From contig NZ_JAUFPQ010000013.1 of the NCBI RefSeq assembly GCF_030409305.1, forward strand, positions 124,001 through 188,000: a DNA stretch of 64,000 bases, given 5' to 3'. The stretch is from Halomonas maura (GTDB lineage Bacteria > Pseudomonadota > Gammaproteobacteria > Pseudomonadales > Halomonadaceae). The notes under the pieces were generated by a model that worked only from the letters and a program-made list of their open reading frames with translations, was not told where the DNA came from and ran no database searches. The position numbers were made by a program, and so were the translations under genes. Within the stretch, counting starts at the first letter, position 1. Every line of letters begins with the position of its first letter. Positions 1-8,891 of the stretch are shown here, piece after piece.

Positions 1-72
1 CAGGATGCCCTTCAGCGACGATGACATGCGAACCGCCTCCTTGCATCGCTCCCCCGAGTCCCGGGGAGGGAG

Positions 73-104
73 AAAAAACCACCCCGCCGGGCAAACCGGC
101 GGGG
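73..104 (-). terminator. Intrinsic terminator of the downstream carboxypeptidase gene
   Basis: Positions 82-90 (CCCCGCCGG) and 96-104 (CCGGCGGGG) form a perfect 9-bp GC stem with a 5-nt loop. Read on the minus strand the stem is followed by a run of six T. It lies about 80 bp past the stop codon of the gene at 183-1667. The rest of 1-182 shows no recognisable gene. Confidence 0.8.
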
Positions 105-182
105 CGAGGATTCCCTACCAACCTAAGGGGCGCCGCGAGCGGCGGCAAGGCTTGCGGATAGGTTCCGGATGAACCGTCACAC

Positions 183-1667
183 CTAGAGGCTGGCCTGGAC
201 CACCATGCAGTCCATGCCCTGGGCCTGCAGGCGCCGGCAGGCACTGCGGGCCTGCCCCTCCTGCATGTCCACCAGGCGCGCGCGGTAAACGCCCGCGCCC
301 TCGACACGGGGCACCGCGACCCGGGCATCCGCCAGCTCGGTGGCCAGGCGATCGGCCGCCCGGGCGGCCAGGCGCCGGGCGTGGTCGGCATCGTTGAAGG
401 CGCCGATCTGCACGCCCCAGCCGCCACCGGCCGCATCGCCCTCGGCGAGCACCTGGCGGATGGGGTCGTCGGCAGGCGTCTGCGGGGCCGAGGCAACGGC
501 AGCGGGCGTAGTCGTCGACGGCGACTCGACAGGCTCGGCCATGACGGGTCGGGCCGGCACCAGGGTCTCGTCGACGGAGGGGGCGACGGCCGTCGAGGAA
601 CCGGCCGCCGGGGGGTTGAACGCCTGGGCGCCGGCCGATGAGGTGCTGGCCGGAGCGGCGACCGCCGGCTCGGCGGATGCCGGCCGGGCCCTGACCGAGC
701 TCGCGGTGGTGGAGGTGGTGGTGGTATCGATGCTCGCCAGCATCTGCCCGGCAGGCTGCACCGGCGCCACCGGCGCCGCGCCGCCGGGCATCAGGCGCTC
801 GCCGGCGATCGCGGTGTTGGCCAGCCAGCCGGAGCCATCGGCCAGGGAGGCCCGCACGAAGCCGCGATCCAGCAGCTCGGCCATGTGCTCGTCCCGGGAG
901 GCGGCGGAGAAGCCGCCCATCACCACCGACAGCATGCGCCGGCCGTCTCGCACCGCCGAGGTCGCCACGTTGAAGCCCGACGCCCGGATGAAGCCGGTCT
1001 TGAGGCCGTCGGCGCCCGGGTAGTTGGCGAGCAGGCGATTGTGGCCACGATAGGTCTTGCCCCGCCAGCCGAAGCGCTGCAGGGCGAAGTAGGGATAGTA
1101 CTGGGGGAAGTCGAGCATCAGCCGCCGCGACAGCACGGCCATGTCGCGGGCCGTGGTGACCTGGCGGTCATCCGGTAGCCCGGAGGCATTGCGGAAGGTG
1201 GTGTCGTGCATGCCCAGCTCGCGGGCCCGGTCGGTCATCATCCGGGCGAAGTGTGACTCGCTGCCGCCCAGCGCCTCGGCGACCACCACGGCCACGTCGT
1301 TGGCGGAGCGCACGATCAACGACTCGATGGCGGTCTCCACGGGGATGCGGTCGCCGGGCTTGAGGTACAGCTTGGTGGCCGGCATGGCCGCCGCCGCCGC
1401 CGACACGGGCAAGGGCTCGTCGAGACTCAGGCTGCGCCCCTCGAGGGCCTCGAAGAGCAGGTAGAGGGTCATCATCTTGGTCAGCGAGGCCGGGTAGCGC
1501 GGCGCATCGGCGTTCTCGGCGTAGAGGATCTCGTGGGTGTCGGCATCGATGACGATGCCCGCATAGCGCGGATTCCCAGCCTTGGCGGCGCCGGCCACGA
1601 CCAGCAGGCCGACCAGCAGCATGACGACGGTGGCTAGGCGCCACTGCAGGAAGCTCGTGGACCCCAT
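183..1667 (-). CDS. D-alanyl-D-alanine carboxypeptidase (PBP5/7 type) with C-terminal SPOR domain
   Basis: Periplasmic serine peptidase (S11 family) that trims peptidoglycan stem peptides. The 494-residue protein has an N-terminal hydrophobic signal/anchor (about residues 10-30). The three penicillin-binding motifs follow in order: SLTK (S61, K64), SAN (121-123) and KTG (223-225). A Thr/Ala/Pro-rich linker (about 330-415) leads to a C-terminal SPOR domain (about 425-494) expected to bind denuded glycan strands at the septum. The start at 1667 was chosen over a longer in-frame ATG at 1760 because GGGGAA precedes it at good spacing and the signal peptide then begins correctly. The SPOR fusion is known in this family but makes it longer than DacA. 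It is unrelated to the respiratory island downstream. Confidence 0.9.
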   Translation of the reverse strand: MGSTSFLQWRLATVVMLLVGLLVVAGAAKAGNPRYAGIVIDADTHEILYAENADAPRYPASLTKMMTLYLLFEALEGRSLSLDEPLPVSAAAAAMPATKLYLKPGDRIPVETAIESLIVRSANDVAVVVAEALGGSESHFARMMTDRARELGMHDTTFRNASGLPDDRQVTTARDMAVLSRRLMLDFPQYYPYFALQRFGWRGKTYRGHNRLLANYPGADGLKTGFIRASGFNVATSAVRDGRRMLSVVMGGFSAASRDEHMAELLDRGFVRASLADGSGWLANTAIAGERLMPGGAAPVAPVQPAGQMLASIDTTTTSTTASSVRARPASAEPAVAAPASTSSAGAQAFNPPAAGSSTAVAPSVDETLVPARPVMAEPVESPSTTTPAAVASAPQTPADDPIRQVLAEGDAAGGGWGVQIGAFNDADHARRLAARAADRLATELADARVAVPRVEGAGVYRARLVDMQEGQARSACRRLQAQGMDCMVVQASL

Positions 1668-1775
1668 TGACGTTCCCCTGATATTTGGCTTGCTACATGA
1701 GTGCATTATGACCCACCCAGCCAGGCTGTACAGGGTGAAAGACGCCGACTTGCGGGTCAATTCCCGGTTTGCCCC

Positions 1776-4655
1776 TCAGGAGACCGGGCGGGCCAGCCCC
1801 GCCTGGGCCTTGAGGTCGTCGATGTCGACCCGGTCGATCTGCTCGGGCGCCAGGAAACGCGCCGCATAGTCGCGCCAGACCCCGCTGTCGAGCAGCAGTT
1901 GGAAGACCAGGGGATCCAGGTGGCCATCCCGTGCCATGCGCGCCAGGATCGACAGGGACTGCGACAGCGTCATGCCGGGCTTGTAGGGACGGTCGACGGC
2001 GGTCAGCGCCTCGAAGACGTCGGCCACCGCCATGATGCGCTCCTCCAGGCTCGCCTCGGCCAGCACCAGGCGGCGTGGATAGCCCTGGCCATCCATGCGC
2101 TCGTGGTGGTTGCCGGCGATGGCCGGCACCTGGCGCAGGTGGGCGGGCCAGGGCAGCGAGTCCAGCATGATGATGGTCTGGACGATATGCTCCTGAATGC
2201 GGAACCGCTCCACCTCGTTGAGGGTGCCGCGCACCACCCGCAGGTTGTAGAGCTCGCCCTGGTGGCCGGCCACCGCCGGGGGGCGCATGTCGAAGCCCCA
2301 GCGGTTGTCGGGGTCGTCCGCGGCCACCGGCGGCGGCTTGGCGGCCCAGTCGACCAGGTGCCGGGGCCGGTCGGCGAGCAGCGACTCCGCCGCCGGCAGC
2401 GTGACCTCGGGCTCCCGGGCCAGGCGCCTGGCCTCGTCCTCCGAGAGCCCCAGCCGATCGTCGAAATGCCGCCACCAGCGCCACTCGGCGATCTCATCCA
2501 GCCGCCGGGCCCGCGCCTCGTCGAGGCGCTCGCCGCCCTGGTTGACCTCGGCGACCAGCCGCCAGGCCGCCTGGAGCTCGGCCTGGCGGCGGGCCCGGAC
2601 CTCGTCGAGGGCGCCCGCCTCGCCGCCCTCGGCGAGGCCCTGCCAGTAGGTCATCTCGGCGTCTCGCCACAGCACCTCGAAGCGGGTGCGGATCTCGTGG
2701 ATCCGGTTGTAGCGGGTCTCCAGCTTGGTCGCCTTCTCCATGACGTCGTCCGGGCTGGTCAGCTTGCCGCAGTCGTGCAGCCAGGCGGCCAGGTGGAAGG
2801 CGGTGCGCCGCTCCTCGTCCACCGTCTCGGCCGCGAAGGGCCCGCTACGGTCGCGCTCCACGCCCTGCAGCAGCATCTCGGCGAGCTGCGGTACCCGCGA
2901 GCAGTGGCCGCCGGTATGCGGGGACTTGGCATCGGTCGCCGCGGCGATCAGCTCGACGATGGCGTCCAGCAGGCGCTTCTCGCCCTCCAGCAGGCGACGC
3001 ATCTCGATGGCCACGGCGGCGGCCCCGGAAAGCTCCTCGACGAAACGCCGCCAGGGCAGGTCGTCCCCCGCATCGGGCTCCCCGCGCAGGGCCAGCAGCA
3101 GCAGCCCCAGGCGGTGCCCGCTGCGGTTGCACAGCGGCTGGACCAGATAGCCGCGCAGCTCGAGCTGGCCGCTCAGCGCCGCCAGGCCTTCCTCCGTCAC
3201 GGCCGGCAGCACCAGCTGGCCGGGCAGGCGGGCATCCTCGCCGCCACTGCCCGCCTCCGCCACACAGGCGAAGCGCGACGCGTCGGCCTCGTCCTCCAGG
3301 TAGATGGCGCCATGGCGACTGTCGGTGATCCGCAGCAGGTCATCGAGGATGCCGGCGAGCATCGTCTCCAGGTGCGGCTCGCTGCTGAGCGTGCGGGTCA
3401 TGCGCTGGAAGTCGGCGATACTGCCGGCCATCCCCTCCAGGGCCTGACTGAGCTGCTGGACCTCGCGCACCGGCGAGGCGGTGCCGCGGTAGCCGGCGAA
3501 ATCGAAGCCGGCCAGGGCCCGGACCTGCTCGGCCAGGGAGTAGAGCGGCTTGCCGAGACGATGCCCGACCCAGATGCCCAGGGGCAGCAGGGCGAGCACC
3601 AGGCCACCTGCCACCAGGGAGCGCTGCCACAGCAGCCGGCGCGTCCCGGCCAGCATCTCGCGTTCCGGCACCGCCAACAGCAGGTGGGCCTGGGTCTCCC
3701 CGATACCCTGGAAGGGCAGGCGCATGCCGAACCAGGCCTGTCCCGCGGCGCGGAAGCGCACCGCCTCCTCCTGCCGGCCGAGCGCATCCAGGCGGGACAG
3801 CACCGGGACCTCCAGCTCGCGCAGCTGCGCCAGTCGCGGGCCGGCGGGGGTGTCGACGAGCAGGCGCTGCGCTTCGGGATGGGCCAGCACCCGGTCATGC
3901 CGGGAAACCACGGCCAGCCGCGTGCCCGGCGTGAGCCTGAGCGAGGCGATCTCGGCGCCCAGATCCATTAGGGAGGCATCCAGCCCCACCACGGCGCGGC
4001 CATCCGCACTGCGTCGCGACAGGGTGACGCCGATCTCGCGGGTGGCGAAGAACACATAGGGCGCGGAGAGGTGCACGTCGACGGAGGACTGGGCCTGCCG
4101 GTACCAGGGCCGGGGGCGCGGGTCGTAGTCGGCGTCGGGCATGGCCCGCCGCTCCAGCAGCTCGAGGGCCTCGTCGTAGAGGCGCCACTCGCCGTAGCGC
4201 CGGCCGCGCGGATCCCGGGAGACCACCTGCACCAGGTAGTGGGCCCGCGCGATGCCGTCGAGCGGCGGCAGGTGCTCCTCGGCCACGCGGGACACCGGCC
4301 GCAACCGCAGGAAGTCGCCGTTGGCATAGCCGATGAAGACGGCGCTGGCCACCTCGTGGCTCTCCAGGGCACCGGCCAGCAGCGGCAGGTCTTCCAGGCG
4401 ATCGGCCAGCCGCTCGTCGGAGGCGAGGTCGTCCCGGGCCAGCAGACGAACCACCACTCGCGCCGGGTCGATCAGGCGCCGGGAGCGCTCCTCGGTGGTG
4501 AGGGCGAGCTGGCGACCGGTGTCGCGGACGGCGCTGACCAGCACGCTATCGGCCCCGCGGGCGCCATGCCACAGCAGCACCCCCGCCAGGATCAGCATCA
4601 GCCCGACGATCGACAGGGCGATCAGCGTCTGCAGGGACAGGCCTCGACGCAGCAT
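1776..4655 (-). CDS. Membrane sensor HD-GYP phosphodiesterase
   Basis: Predicted cyclic-di-GMP phosphodiesterase of 959 residues at the inner membrane. There is one TM near the N-terminus (about 8-28), a large periplasmic sensing region, a second TM (about 340-365), then a HAMP-like stretch, a GAF-like region (about 415-560) and the HD-GYP domain. Signature residues are visible: HTGGH near 579, HDCGK near 627 and HHERMDGQGYP near 850. The distance between HDCGK and the GYP motif (about 220 residues) is far longer than in a standard HD-GYP domain, because about 150 charged residues are inserted. Ligand and output are unknown. It is probably monocistronic, since neither flanking gene overlaps it. 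Confidence 0.88.
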   Translation of the reverse strand: MLRRGLSLQTLIALSIVGLMLILAGVLLWHGARGADSVLVSAVRDTGRQLALTTEERSRRLIDPARVVVRLLARDDLASDERLADRLEDLPLLAGALESHEVASAVFIGYANGDFLRLRPVSRVAEEHLPPLDGIARAHYLVQVVSRDPRGRRYGEWRLYDEALELLERRAMPDADYDPRPRPWYRQAQSSVDVHLSAPYVFFATREIGVTLSRRSADGRAVVGLDASLMDLGAEIASLRLTPGTRLAVVSRHDRVLAHPEAQRLLVDTPAGPRLAQLRELEVPVLSRLDALGRQEEAVRFRAAGQAWFGMRLPFQGIGETQAHLLLAVPEREMLAGTRRLLWQRSLVAGGLVLALLPLGIWVGHRLGKPLYSLAEQVRALAGFDFAGYRGTASPVREVQQLSQALEGMAGSIADFQRMTRTLSSEPHLETMLAGILDDLLRITDSRHGAIYLEDEADASRFACVAEAGSGGEDARLPGQLVLPAVTEEGLAALSGQLELRGYLVQPLCNRSGHRLGLLLLALRGEPDAGDDLPWRRFVEELSGAAAVAIEMRRLLEGEKRLLDAIVELIAAATDAKSPHTGGHCSRVPQLAEMLLQGVERDRSGPFAAETVDEERRTAFHLAAWLHDCGKLTSPDDVMEKATKLETRYNRIHEIRTRFEVLWRDAEMTYWQGLAEGGEAGALDEVRARRQAELQAAWRLVAEVNQGGERLDEARARRLDEIAEWRWWRHFDDRLGLSEDEARRLAREPEVTLPAAESLLADRPRHLVDWAAKPPPVAADDPDNRWGFDMRPPAVAGHQGELYNLRVVRGTLNEVERFRIQEHIVQTIIMLDSLPWPAHLRQVPAIAGNHHERMDGQGYPRRLVLAEASLEERIMAVADVFEALTAVDRPYKPGMTLSQSLSILARMARDGHLDPLVFQLLLDSGVWRDYAARFLAPEQIDRVDIDDLKAQAGLARPVS

Positions 4656-4785
4656 GGCGGGTTCCCGTTGGCAGCCAGAGGGAGAGCCGGCGTGGACCGG
4701 TCATGCATCTCAGCATATCCCAAGGTCGGCCAGGCCTCTCGTCCGCCGTGCGTCGCCCCTGCCACGGGGGACGCGCGGATCGGGC

Positions 4786-5550
4786 TCATCCCAGCCCCAG
4801 GCGCTGCAGCCCCAGCCAGGCCAGGCGCAGCGACAGCAGCGTCAGGGCGGCGCGAAAGAGACGGTCGAAGCGGTGCTCGGAGAGGCGATGCAGCAGGCGC
4901 AGCCCCAGCCAGGTGCCGACGAAGCCGGCGCCGACCATGGCCAGGATCAGCGCCAGCCAGTCATGGAAGACGAAGCCGGCCACGCCGAACACGAAGGCCT
5001 TGGTCAGGTGCTGGGCCATCATGCACGCGGAGAAGGTCGCCACCTTGGCCAGCCGCCCCGACTGGCGCTGCTTGATGAAGGCCGCCACCACCGGGCCGCT
5101 GGCCCCGACCAGGCTCGACAGCAGGGTGGTCACCGCCCCGACGACCAGGGTGCCGGCCCGGCCCAGGGCGCGCCTGGGCAGCCCCGGCCCCCAGCAGGTG
5201 AAGAGCACGAAGGCGGCGATGCACAGCTCCAGCACCCCCGCCGGCAGCCGGATCAGCAACCAGGCGGCGGCCAGGGCACCGAGCGCCACGCCGGGCAGGA
5301 AGGCCAGCAGGGTGACGCGGTCGACATGCCGCCAGGTCATGGCCATGCGGCCGACGTTGGAGCCCAGCTGCACCATGCCGTGCACCGGAATCAGCGCCGC
5401 CGCCGGCATCACCTGGGCCAGGGCCATGATCATCAGCACCCCGCCACCGGCGCCCAGCGCCGCGGTGAAGGCCGAGGTCAGCACCGAGAGCAGGATCAGC
5501 AGCAGGTTGAGGGCCGCGGAAAGCGGCGAGAGGCTGTCGAGCAGCGGCAT
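4786..5550 (-). CDS. TauE/SafE (DUF81) family membrane permease
   Basis: A 254-residue integral membrane protein with about 7-8 hydrophobic segments. It has the duplicated Gly/Ala-rich half-structure of the TauE/SafE family, with GAGGG near residue 35 in the first half and SLVGASGP near 150 in the second. Family members export sulfite, sulfoacetate or other sulfur-containing anions. The substrate cannot be read from the sequence and no sulfur-metabolism gene is adjacent. Start ATG at 5550. Confidence 0.85.
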   Translation of the reverse strand: MPLLDSLSPLSAALNLLLILLSVLTSAFTAALGAGGGVLMIMALAQVMPAAALIPVHGMVQLGSNVGRMAMTWRHVDRVTLLAFLPGVALGALAAAWLLIRLPAGVLELCIAAFVLFTCWGPGLPRRALGRAGTLVVGAVTTLLSSLVGASGPVVAAFIKQRQSGRLAKVATFSACMMAQHLTKAFVFGVAGFVFHDWLALILAMVGAGFVGTWLGLRLLHRLSEHRFDRLFRAALTLLSLRLAWLGLQRLGLG

Positions 5551-5604
5551 GGGGCATCCCTGGCCGTGGACGAGGCTCCCATGATACCCGACCCACGGGC
5601 GGGA

Positions 5605-5811
5605 TCAGGCCCCCGGGGCCTCGAAGGCCTCGCGGTTCCGCTGCTCGACCAGCGCGAGCGGCGACTCGGACTGGGGCACCTCGGCCTGGTACAGGGTCGA
5701 CTCGGCGCGGGAGAAGCGGTCGCGGATCGCGGCGCGGGCGACGAAGGCCGTGGCGGTGTCGTGGATGCGGAGCCCTTGTGGCCGGCCCGGCACGACCCAC
5801 CAGGAAGACAA
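5605..5811 (-). pseudogene. Possible coding fragment, unrecognised
   Basis: An open frame of about 68 codons with almost exclusively G/C at third positions from about 5770 to 5605. That is typical of real genes here and differs from the surrounding spacer. No family is recognised. The only in-frame starts are a TTG immediately after AGGAGG (too close) or a GTG at about 5793, and an in-frame TGA closes the frame just upstream. It could be the 3' remnant of a decayed gene or a tiny unknown gene. It occupies most of the 316-bp gap 5551-5866, in which nothing else is recognised. Confidence 0.3.
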
Positions 5812-5866
5812 CCTCCTGGTTCATCTCTTGCCCCCGGCGGAGAGCATCGTCGGCGGCGGGCGAGCC

Positions 5867-6250
5867 TCAGGCGTCCATCGGCAGCCGGGCGATCAGCTCG
5901 CCGACCTGCTCGGTGACGGCGGCGATGGTCGCCTCGTCGTAGCGCCGGCCCTTGCGCTTCTTCAGGCCCTGATCATAGAGCCGGACATGCTCGGTGGGAG
6001 TGACGTCGGCGTTGGCCAGGCAGTGGCGGGCACAGTGCATCTGGCAGCCGTCGATGGCCACCACCGGGCGACCGGCGCGCGCGGTGCGCACCAGGCCGGG
6101 CACCCCACCGCCCACCCCGGCGATGCACGACATCTCCGCGTCGCCGGCGTGGTCCAGGCGCAGGGCCACCTCGTTGGCGAGCTGGGCCACGTCGGAGCAG
6201 CCGGAGCAGGCATAGACCAGGGGTCGGGACTTGCGGACGGGTCGGGACAT
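5867..6250 (-). CDS. DGC-domain putative zinc-binding protein
   Basis: A 127-residue soluble protein with the cysteine pattern of the DGC family: CSGCSD near the N-terminus, SCIAGVGG in the middle, then DGCQMHCARHCL. These cysteines probably bind zinc or another metal; the biochemical role is not established. The start at 6250 follows GGGAGG at correct spacing, while a longer in-frame ATG at 6343 lies inside the upstream regulator gene. It is the last gene of the run narGHJI-ppiC-moaB-moeA-dnr, 22 bp after the regulator stop, so it is probably co-transcribed. Its position suggests a link to metal or redox handling in nitrate respiration (inference). Confidence 0.75.
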   Translation of the reverse strand: MSRPVRKSRPLVYACSGCSDVAQLANEVALRLDHAGDAEMSCIAGVGGGVPGLVRTARAGRPVVAIDGCQMHCARHCLANADVTPTEHVRLYDQGLKKRKGRRYDEATIAAVTEQVGELIARLPMDA

Positions 6251-6272
6251 GGAACCTCCCTGGGAGGATGGG

Positions 6273-7016
6273 TCAGTGGTCGGCGAGCAGGATCTCGCGC
6301 AGCTTCTGCTCGTCGAGCACCACCAGGCGCTGGCGCTCGACATTGATGGCCCCGGCCTCGCGCAGCCGGGCCAGCAGCCGCGACAGGGTCTCCGGCGTCA
6401 TGGCCAGCTGGGCGGCCAGCCAGCACTTGGGAATGGTCAGGCGCACCACCCGGGGCCCGTTGGCCCGCCCCGGCGGCAGCTGGCGAAGGATATAGCTGAC
6501 CACCCGGGCCATGGCATCGGCCTGGGTGAGCAGCGCCAGGTCCTCGAGGCGCTCGGTGAGCTCCAGGGCCAGGCGGCTCATGAACTCGGCGCGACAGGCC
6601 GGCTGGTCATCGAGCAGGGCGCGGCAGCGGCCGGCGGGAATCGCCAGCAGCTGGGTGCGCCGCAGGGATTCGGCGGAATAGAGGTAGCGGCCCTCGCGGG
6701 ACACCATGCTCAGCTCGCCCAGCGGACCGCCACGCTCGACGCAGCGAATGGTCGCCAGGTGGCCGTCGGTGGCCGAGCGCACCAGGCGCACGGCGCCGCT
6801 GATCACGATATACAGCCAGTGGGCCGGCGCCTCCTGGCGGAACAGCCACTCGCGGCTCTTGAGCGACTGGACCCGGGAATCCGCCAGCAGCGCGCCGGCG
6901 GCCTCGTCGTCGAGGCCGCCCAGCCAGGGCACGCCGGCTACGAGGTCACGCAGCTGCCGGGGCCGCAGCAGCAGGTCAGTCGAGGAACTGGTCACCGGGG
7001 CAATAGGCATAGGCAT
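6273..7016 (-). CDS. dnr: CRP/FNR-family regulator, Dnr/NNR type
   Basis: A 247-residue transcription factor with an N-terminal cyclic-nucleotide-binding-like sensor domain (about 25-150) and a C-terminal winged helix (about 165-235). The recognition helix region carries the PETLSR pattern of FNR/Dnr proteins that read TTGAT-N4-ATCAA. The cysteine cluster that holds the [4Fe-4S] centre in true FNR is absent, which argues for the Dnr/NNR class sensing NO through heme. It begins 41 bp inside the end of moeA with a strong GGAGGAAG ribosome site, so it is translationally linked to the nar-moa operon. It is the best candidate for the protein that binds the ten FNR-like boxes in this window. An O2 regulator acting elsewhere could also use them. 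Confidence 0.8.
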   Translation of the reverse strand: MPMPIAPVTSSSTDLLLRPRQLRDLVAGVPWLGGLDDEAAGALLADSRVQSLKSREWLFRQEAPAHWLYIVISGAVRLVRSATDGHLATIRCVERGGPLGELSMVSREGRYLYSAESLRRTQLLAIPAGRCRALLDDQPACRAEFMSRLALELTERLEDLALLTQADAMARVVSYILRQLPPGRANGPRVVRLTIPKCWLAAQLAMTPETLSRLLARLREAGAINVERQRLVVLDEQKLREILLADH

Positions 7017-8232
7017 GGCCTTCCTCCACTCGGGTATCGGGTTCGATCATCAGGTAGCCATGGGCCTGGCGGGCGGCGCCCAGCATGTGCGAGCCCTGGC
7101 CGCCGGCGAGACGCGCCACCGGCCGGCCCTGCGTCCAGTCCAGCACCACCCGCAGCAGCTCGCGCCGGCCCCGGGGCGCCCGGCGGGAGAAGCCGGCGGT
7201 CACCGGGAAGCACTGCAGGGGCCCCGGGGTGCGTCCCTGGCGACCGTGCACGAAGGGCAGCGCCAGCAGCTGCCAGCCGACCAGCGAGGCCACCGGGTTG
7301 CCGGGCAGGCCGATCAGCGGCGTGCCGGCCTCCCGGGAGGGTCCCAGGTAGCCCAGGGCGAAGGGCTTGCCGGGCTTGATGGCCACGCCATGGAAGTCGA
7401 GACCGCCGAGGGTCTCCAGCACCGGGCGCACATGGTCCTCCTCCCCCACCGAGACGCCGCCGGTGCACAGCACCAGATCGGCCGACTCCCGGGCATGCAG
7501 GAAGGCCTGCGCCAGGGCTCGCGGCGTATCGACGACCACCCCCAGGTCGAGGCACTCGCAATCCTGGGCGGCCAGCAGCTGACGCAGCATGGCGCCATTG
7601 CTGTTGTAGACGGCCCCCGGCGTCCAGGCCTGGCCTGGCTCGATCACCTCGTCGCCGGTACCGATCAGCGCGACGCGCAGCCGGCGGCGCACCGTCACGG
7701 CGGCAATGCCCTGACCGGCCAGCAGGGCGACGGTGGCCGGCGAGAGTACCGCCCCGGCCTCGAGCAGCGCCTGCCCGGCGCGAAGCTCCTCGCCGCGGCG
7801 GCGGATATGGGCGCCGGCCAGGACCTCGGCGGGAAAGTGCACCCGGCCCTCGGCATCCACGCGGGTGCGCTCCTGGGGCACCACCGCCTCGGCGCCGCGG
7901 GGCAGCGGCGCCCCGGTGAATATCCGCGCACAGCCGCCCTCGGCCAGGCACTGCACCCCGGCCCCGGCGGGAACCCGCTGGACCACCGGCAGCACGCCCC
8001 CGGTCGCGGCGAGATCCGCCAGGCGCAGGGCATAGCCATCCATGGCGCTGTTGTCGATGCCGGGCATGTCCAGCCGGGCCCGCACCGGCTCGGCCAGCAC
8101 CCGGCCGCCGGCCTCGTCCAGGGGCAGCCGCTCGATGCCGGCGACGGGGGTGGCGGCGGCGATCATCAGCGTCCGGGCGTCGAACAGGTCCAGCAGCCCG
8201 GTGCTCGTCGTTGCCTCGCAGCCGCAATTCAT
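6976..8232 (-). CDS. moeA: Molybdopterin molybdenumtransferase MoeA
   Basis: Inserts molybdate into adenylated molybdopterin, the last step of Mo-cofactor synthesis; the cofactor is required by NarG. The 418-residue protein has the family hallmarks: the DNSAMDGYA motif near residue 60, the central MPT-binding domain with GDE and SNG..ML motifs, and a GLPGNPVA stretch before the C-terminal beta-barrel. Its start overlaps the moaB stop (ATGA) and its end overlaps the regulator gene. The N-terminus contains a CGC cluster of unknown relevance. Confidence 0.95.
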   Translation of the reverse strand: MNCGCEATTSTGLLDLFDARTLMIAAATPVAGIERLPLDEAGGRVLAEPVRARLDMPGIDNSAMDGYALRLADLAATGGVLPVVQRVPAGAGVQCLAEGGCARIFTGAPLPRGAEAVVPQERTRVDAEGRVHFPAEVLAGAHIRRRGEELRAGQALLEAGAVLSPATVALLAGQGIAAVTVRRRLRVALIGTGDEVIEPGQAWTPGAVYNSNGAMLRQLLAAQDCECLDLGVVVDTPRALAQAFLHARESADLVLCTGGVSVGEEDHVRPVLETLGGLDFHGVAIKPGKPFALGYLGPSREAGTPLIGLPGNPVASLVGWQLLALPFVHGRQGRTPGPLQCFPVTAGFSRRAPRGRRELLRVVLDWTQGRPVARLAGGQGSHMLGAARQAHGYLMIEPDTRVEEGHAYAYCPGDQFLD

Positions 8233-8816
8233 GCCTCGGCTCCCTGGACCCGGCCGGCGTCGGCCGGCGCTGCCAGGCGGGACGCGCAGGGCGCGGCCGC
8301 GGGCTGGACCATGGCGACGAAGTTGCAGGGCCGGGTGCGGGCGTCCAGCTGGTCGGCCAGGATGCCGTCCCAGGCGGTGGCGCAGGCCCGCGGCGAGCCG
8401 GGCATGGCGAACACCAGGGTACGGTCGATCAGCCCGGCCACGGCCCGGGACTGGATGGTGGAGGTGCCGATGGTCTCCCGGGAGAGCGCGCGGAACAGCT
8501 CGCCGTAGCCGTCCACGGCCTTGTCGAACAGCGGTGCCAGGGCCTCGGGCGTGGTGTCCCGGGCGGTGAAGCCGGTGCCGCCGTTGACCAGGATGACCTG
8601 GATATCCTCGCGCACCACCCAGGCCGAGACCGCGGCCCGGATGCGGTAGACGTCATCGGGCACGATGCGTCGTTCCACCAGGGCATGGCCGGCGCCGGTG
8701 AGGCGCTCGCCGAGCAGGTCGCCGCTGCCGTCCTCGTCGAAACCGCGGGTATCGGAGACCGTCAGCACGGCGATTCCCAGCGGCACGAAGGGAGCATCGG
8801 CATGTACATGAGCCAT
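8229..8816 (-). CDS. moaB: Molybdenum cofactor biosynthesis protein B
   Basis: MoaB/Mog family protein of 195 residues that adenylates molybdopterin before molybdenum insertion by MoeA. Visible features are LTVSDTR near the N-terminus, the NGGTG loop and the TP.A substrate-binding segment typical of the family, then a 30-residue C-terminal extension. It overlaps moeA by 4 bp and follows the ppiC-like gene by 75 bp, placing Mo-cofactor synthesis behind narGHJI. Confidence 0.93.
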   Translation of the reverse strand: MAHVHADAPFVPLGIAVLTVSDTRGFDEDGSGDLLGERLTGAGHALVERRIVPDDVYRIRAAVSAWVVREDIQVILVNGGTGFTARDTTPEALAPLFDKAVDGYGELFRALSRETIGTSTIQSRAVAGLIDRTLVFAMPGSPRACATAWDGILADQLDARTRPCNFVAMVQPAAAPCASRLAAPADAGRVQGAEA

Positions 8817-8891
8817 GGGGTCCTCCTGCGCCGCCTTCGTCTCGGCGGCGTCATCAAGAAAAGGGATGGGCGTCAGGCGCGCGCGCCGGGC

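Noticed and set aside
8845-8862. Possible FNR-like box before moaB (GTC-ATCAA)
   Set aside because: Only one arm (ATCAA) fits; the other arm reads GGCGG. Too weak to list beside the ten better sites.
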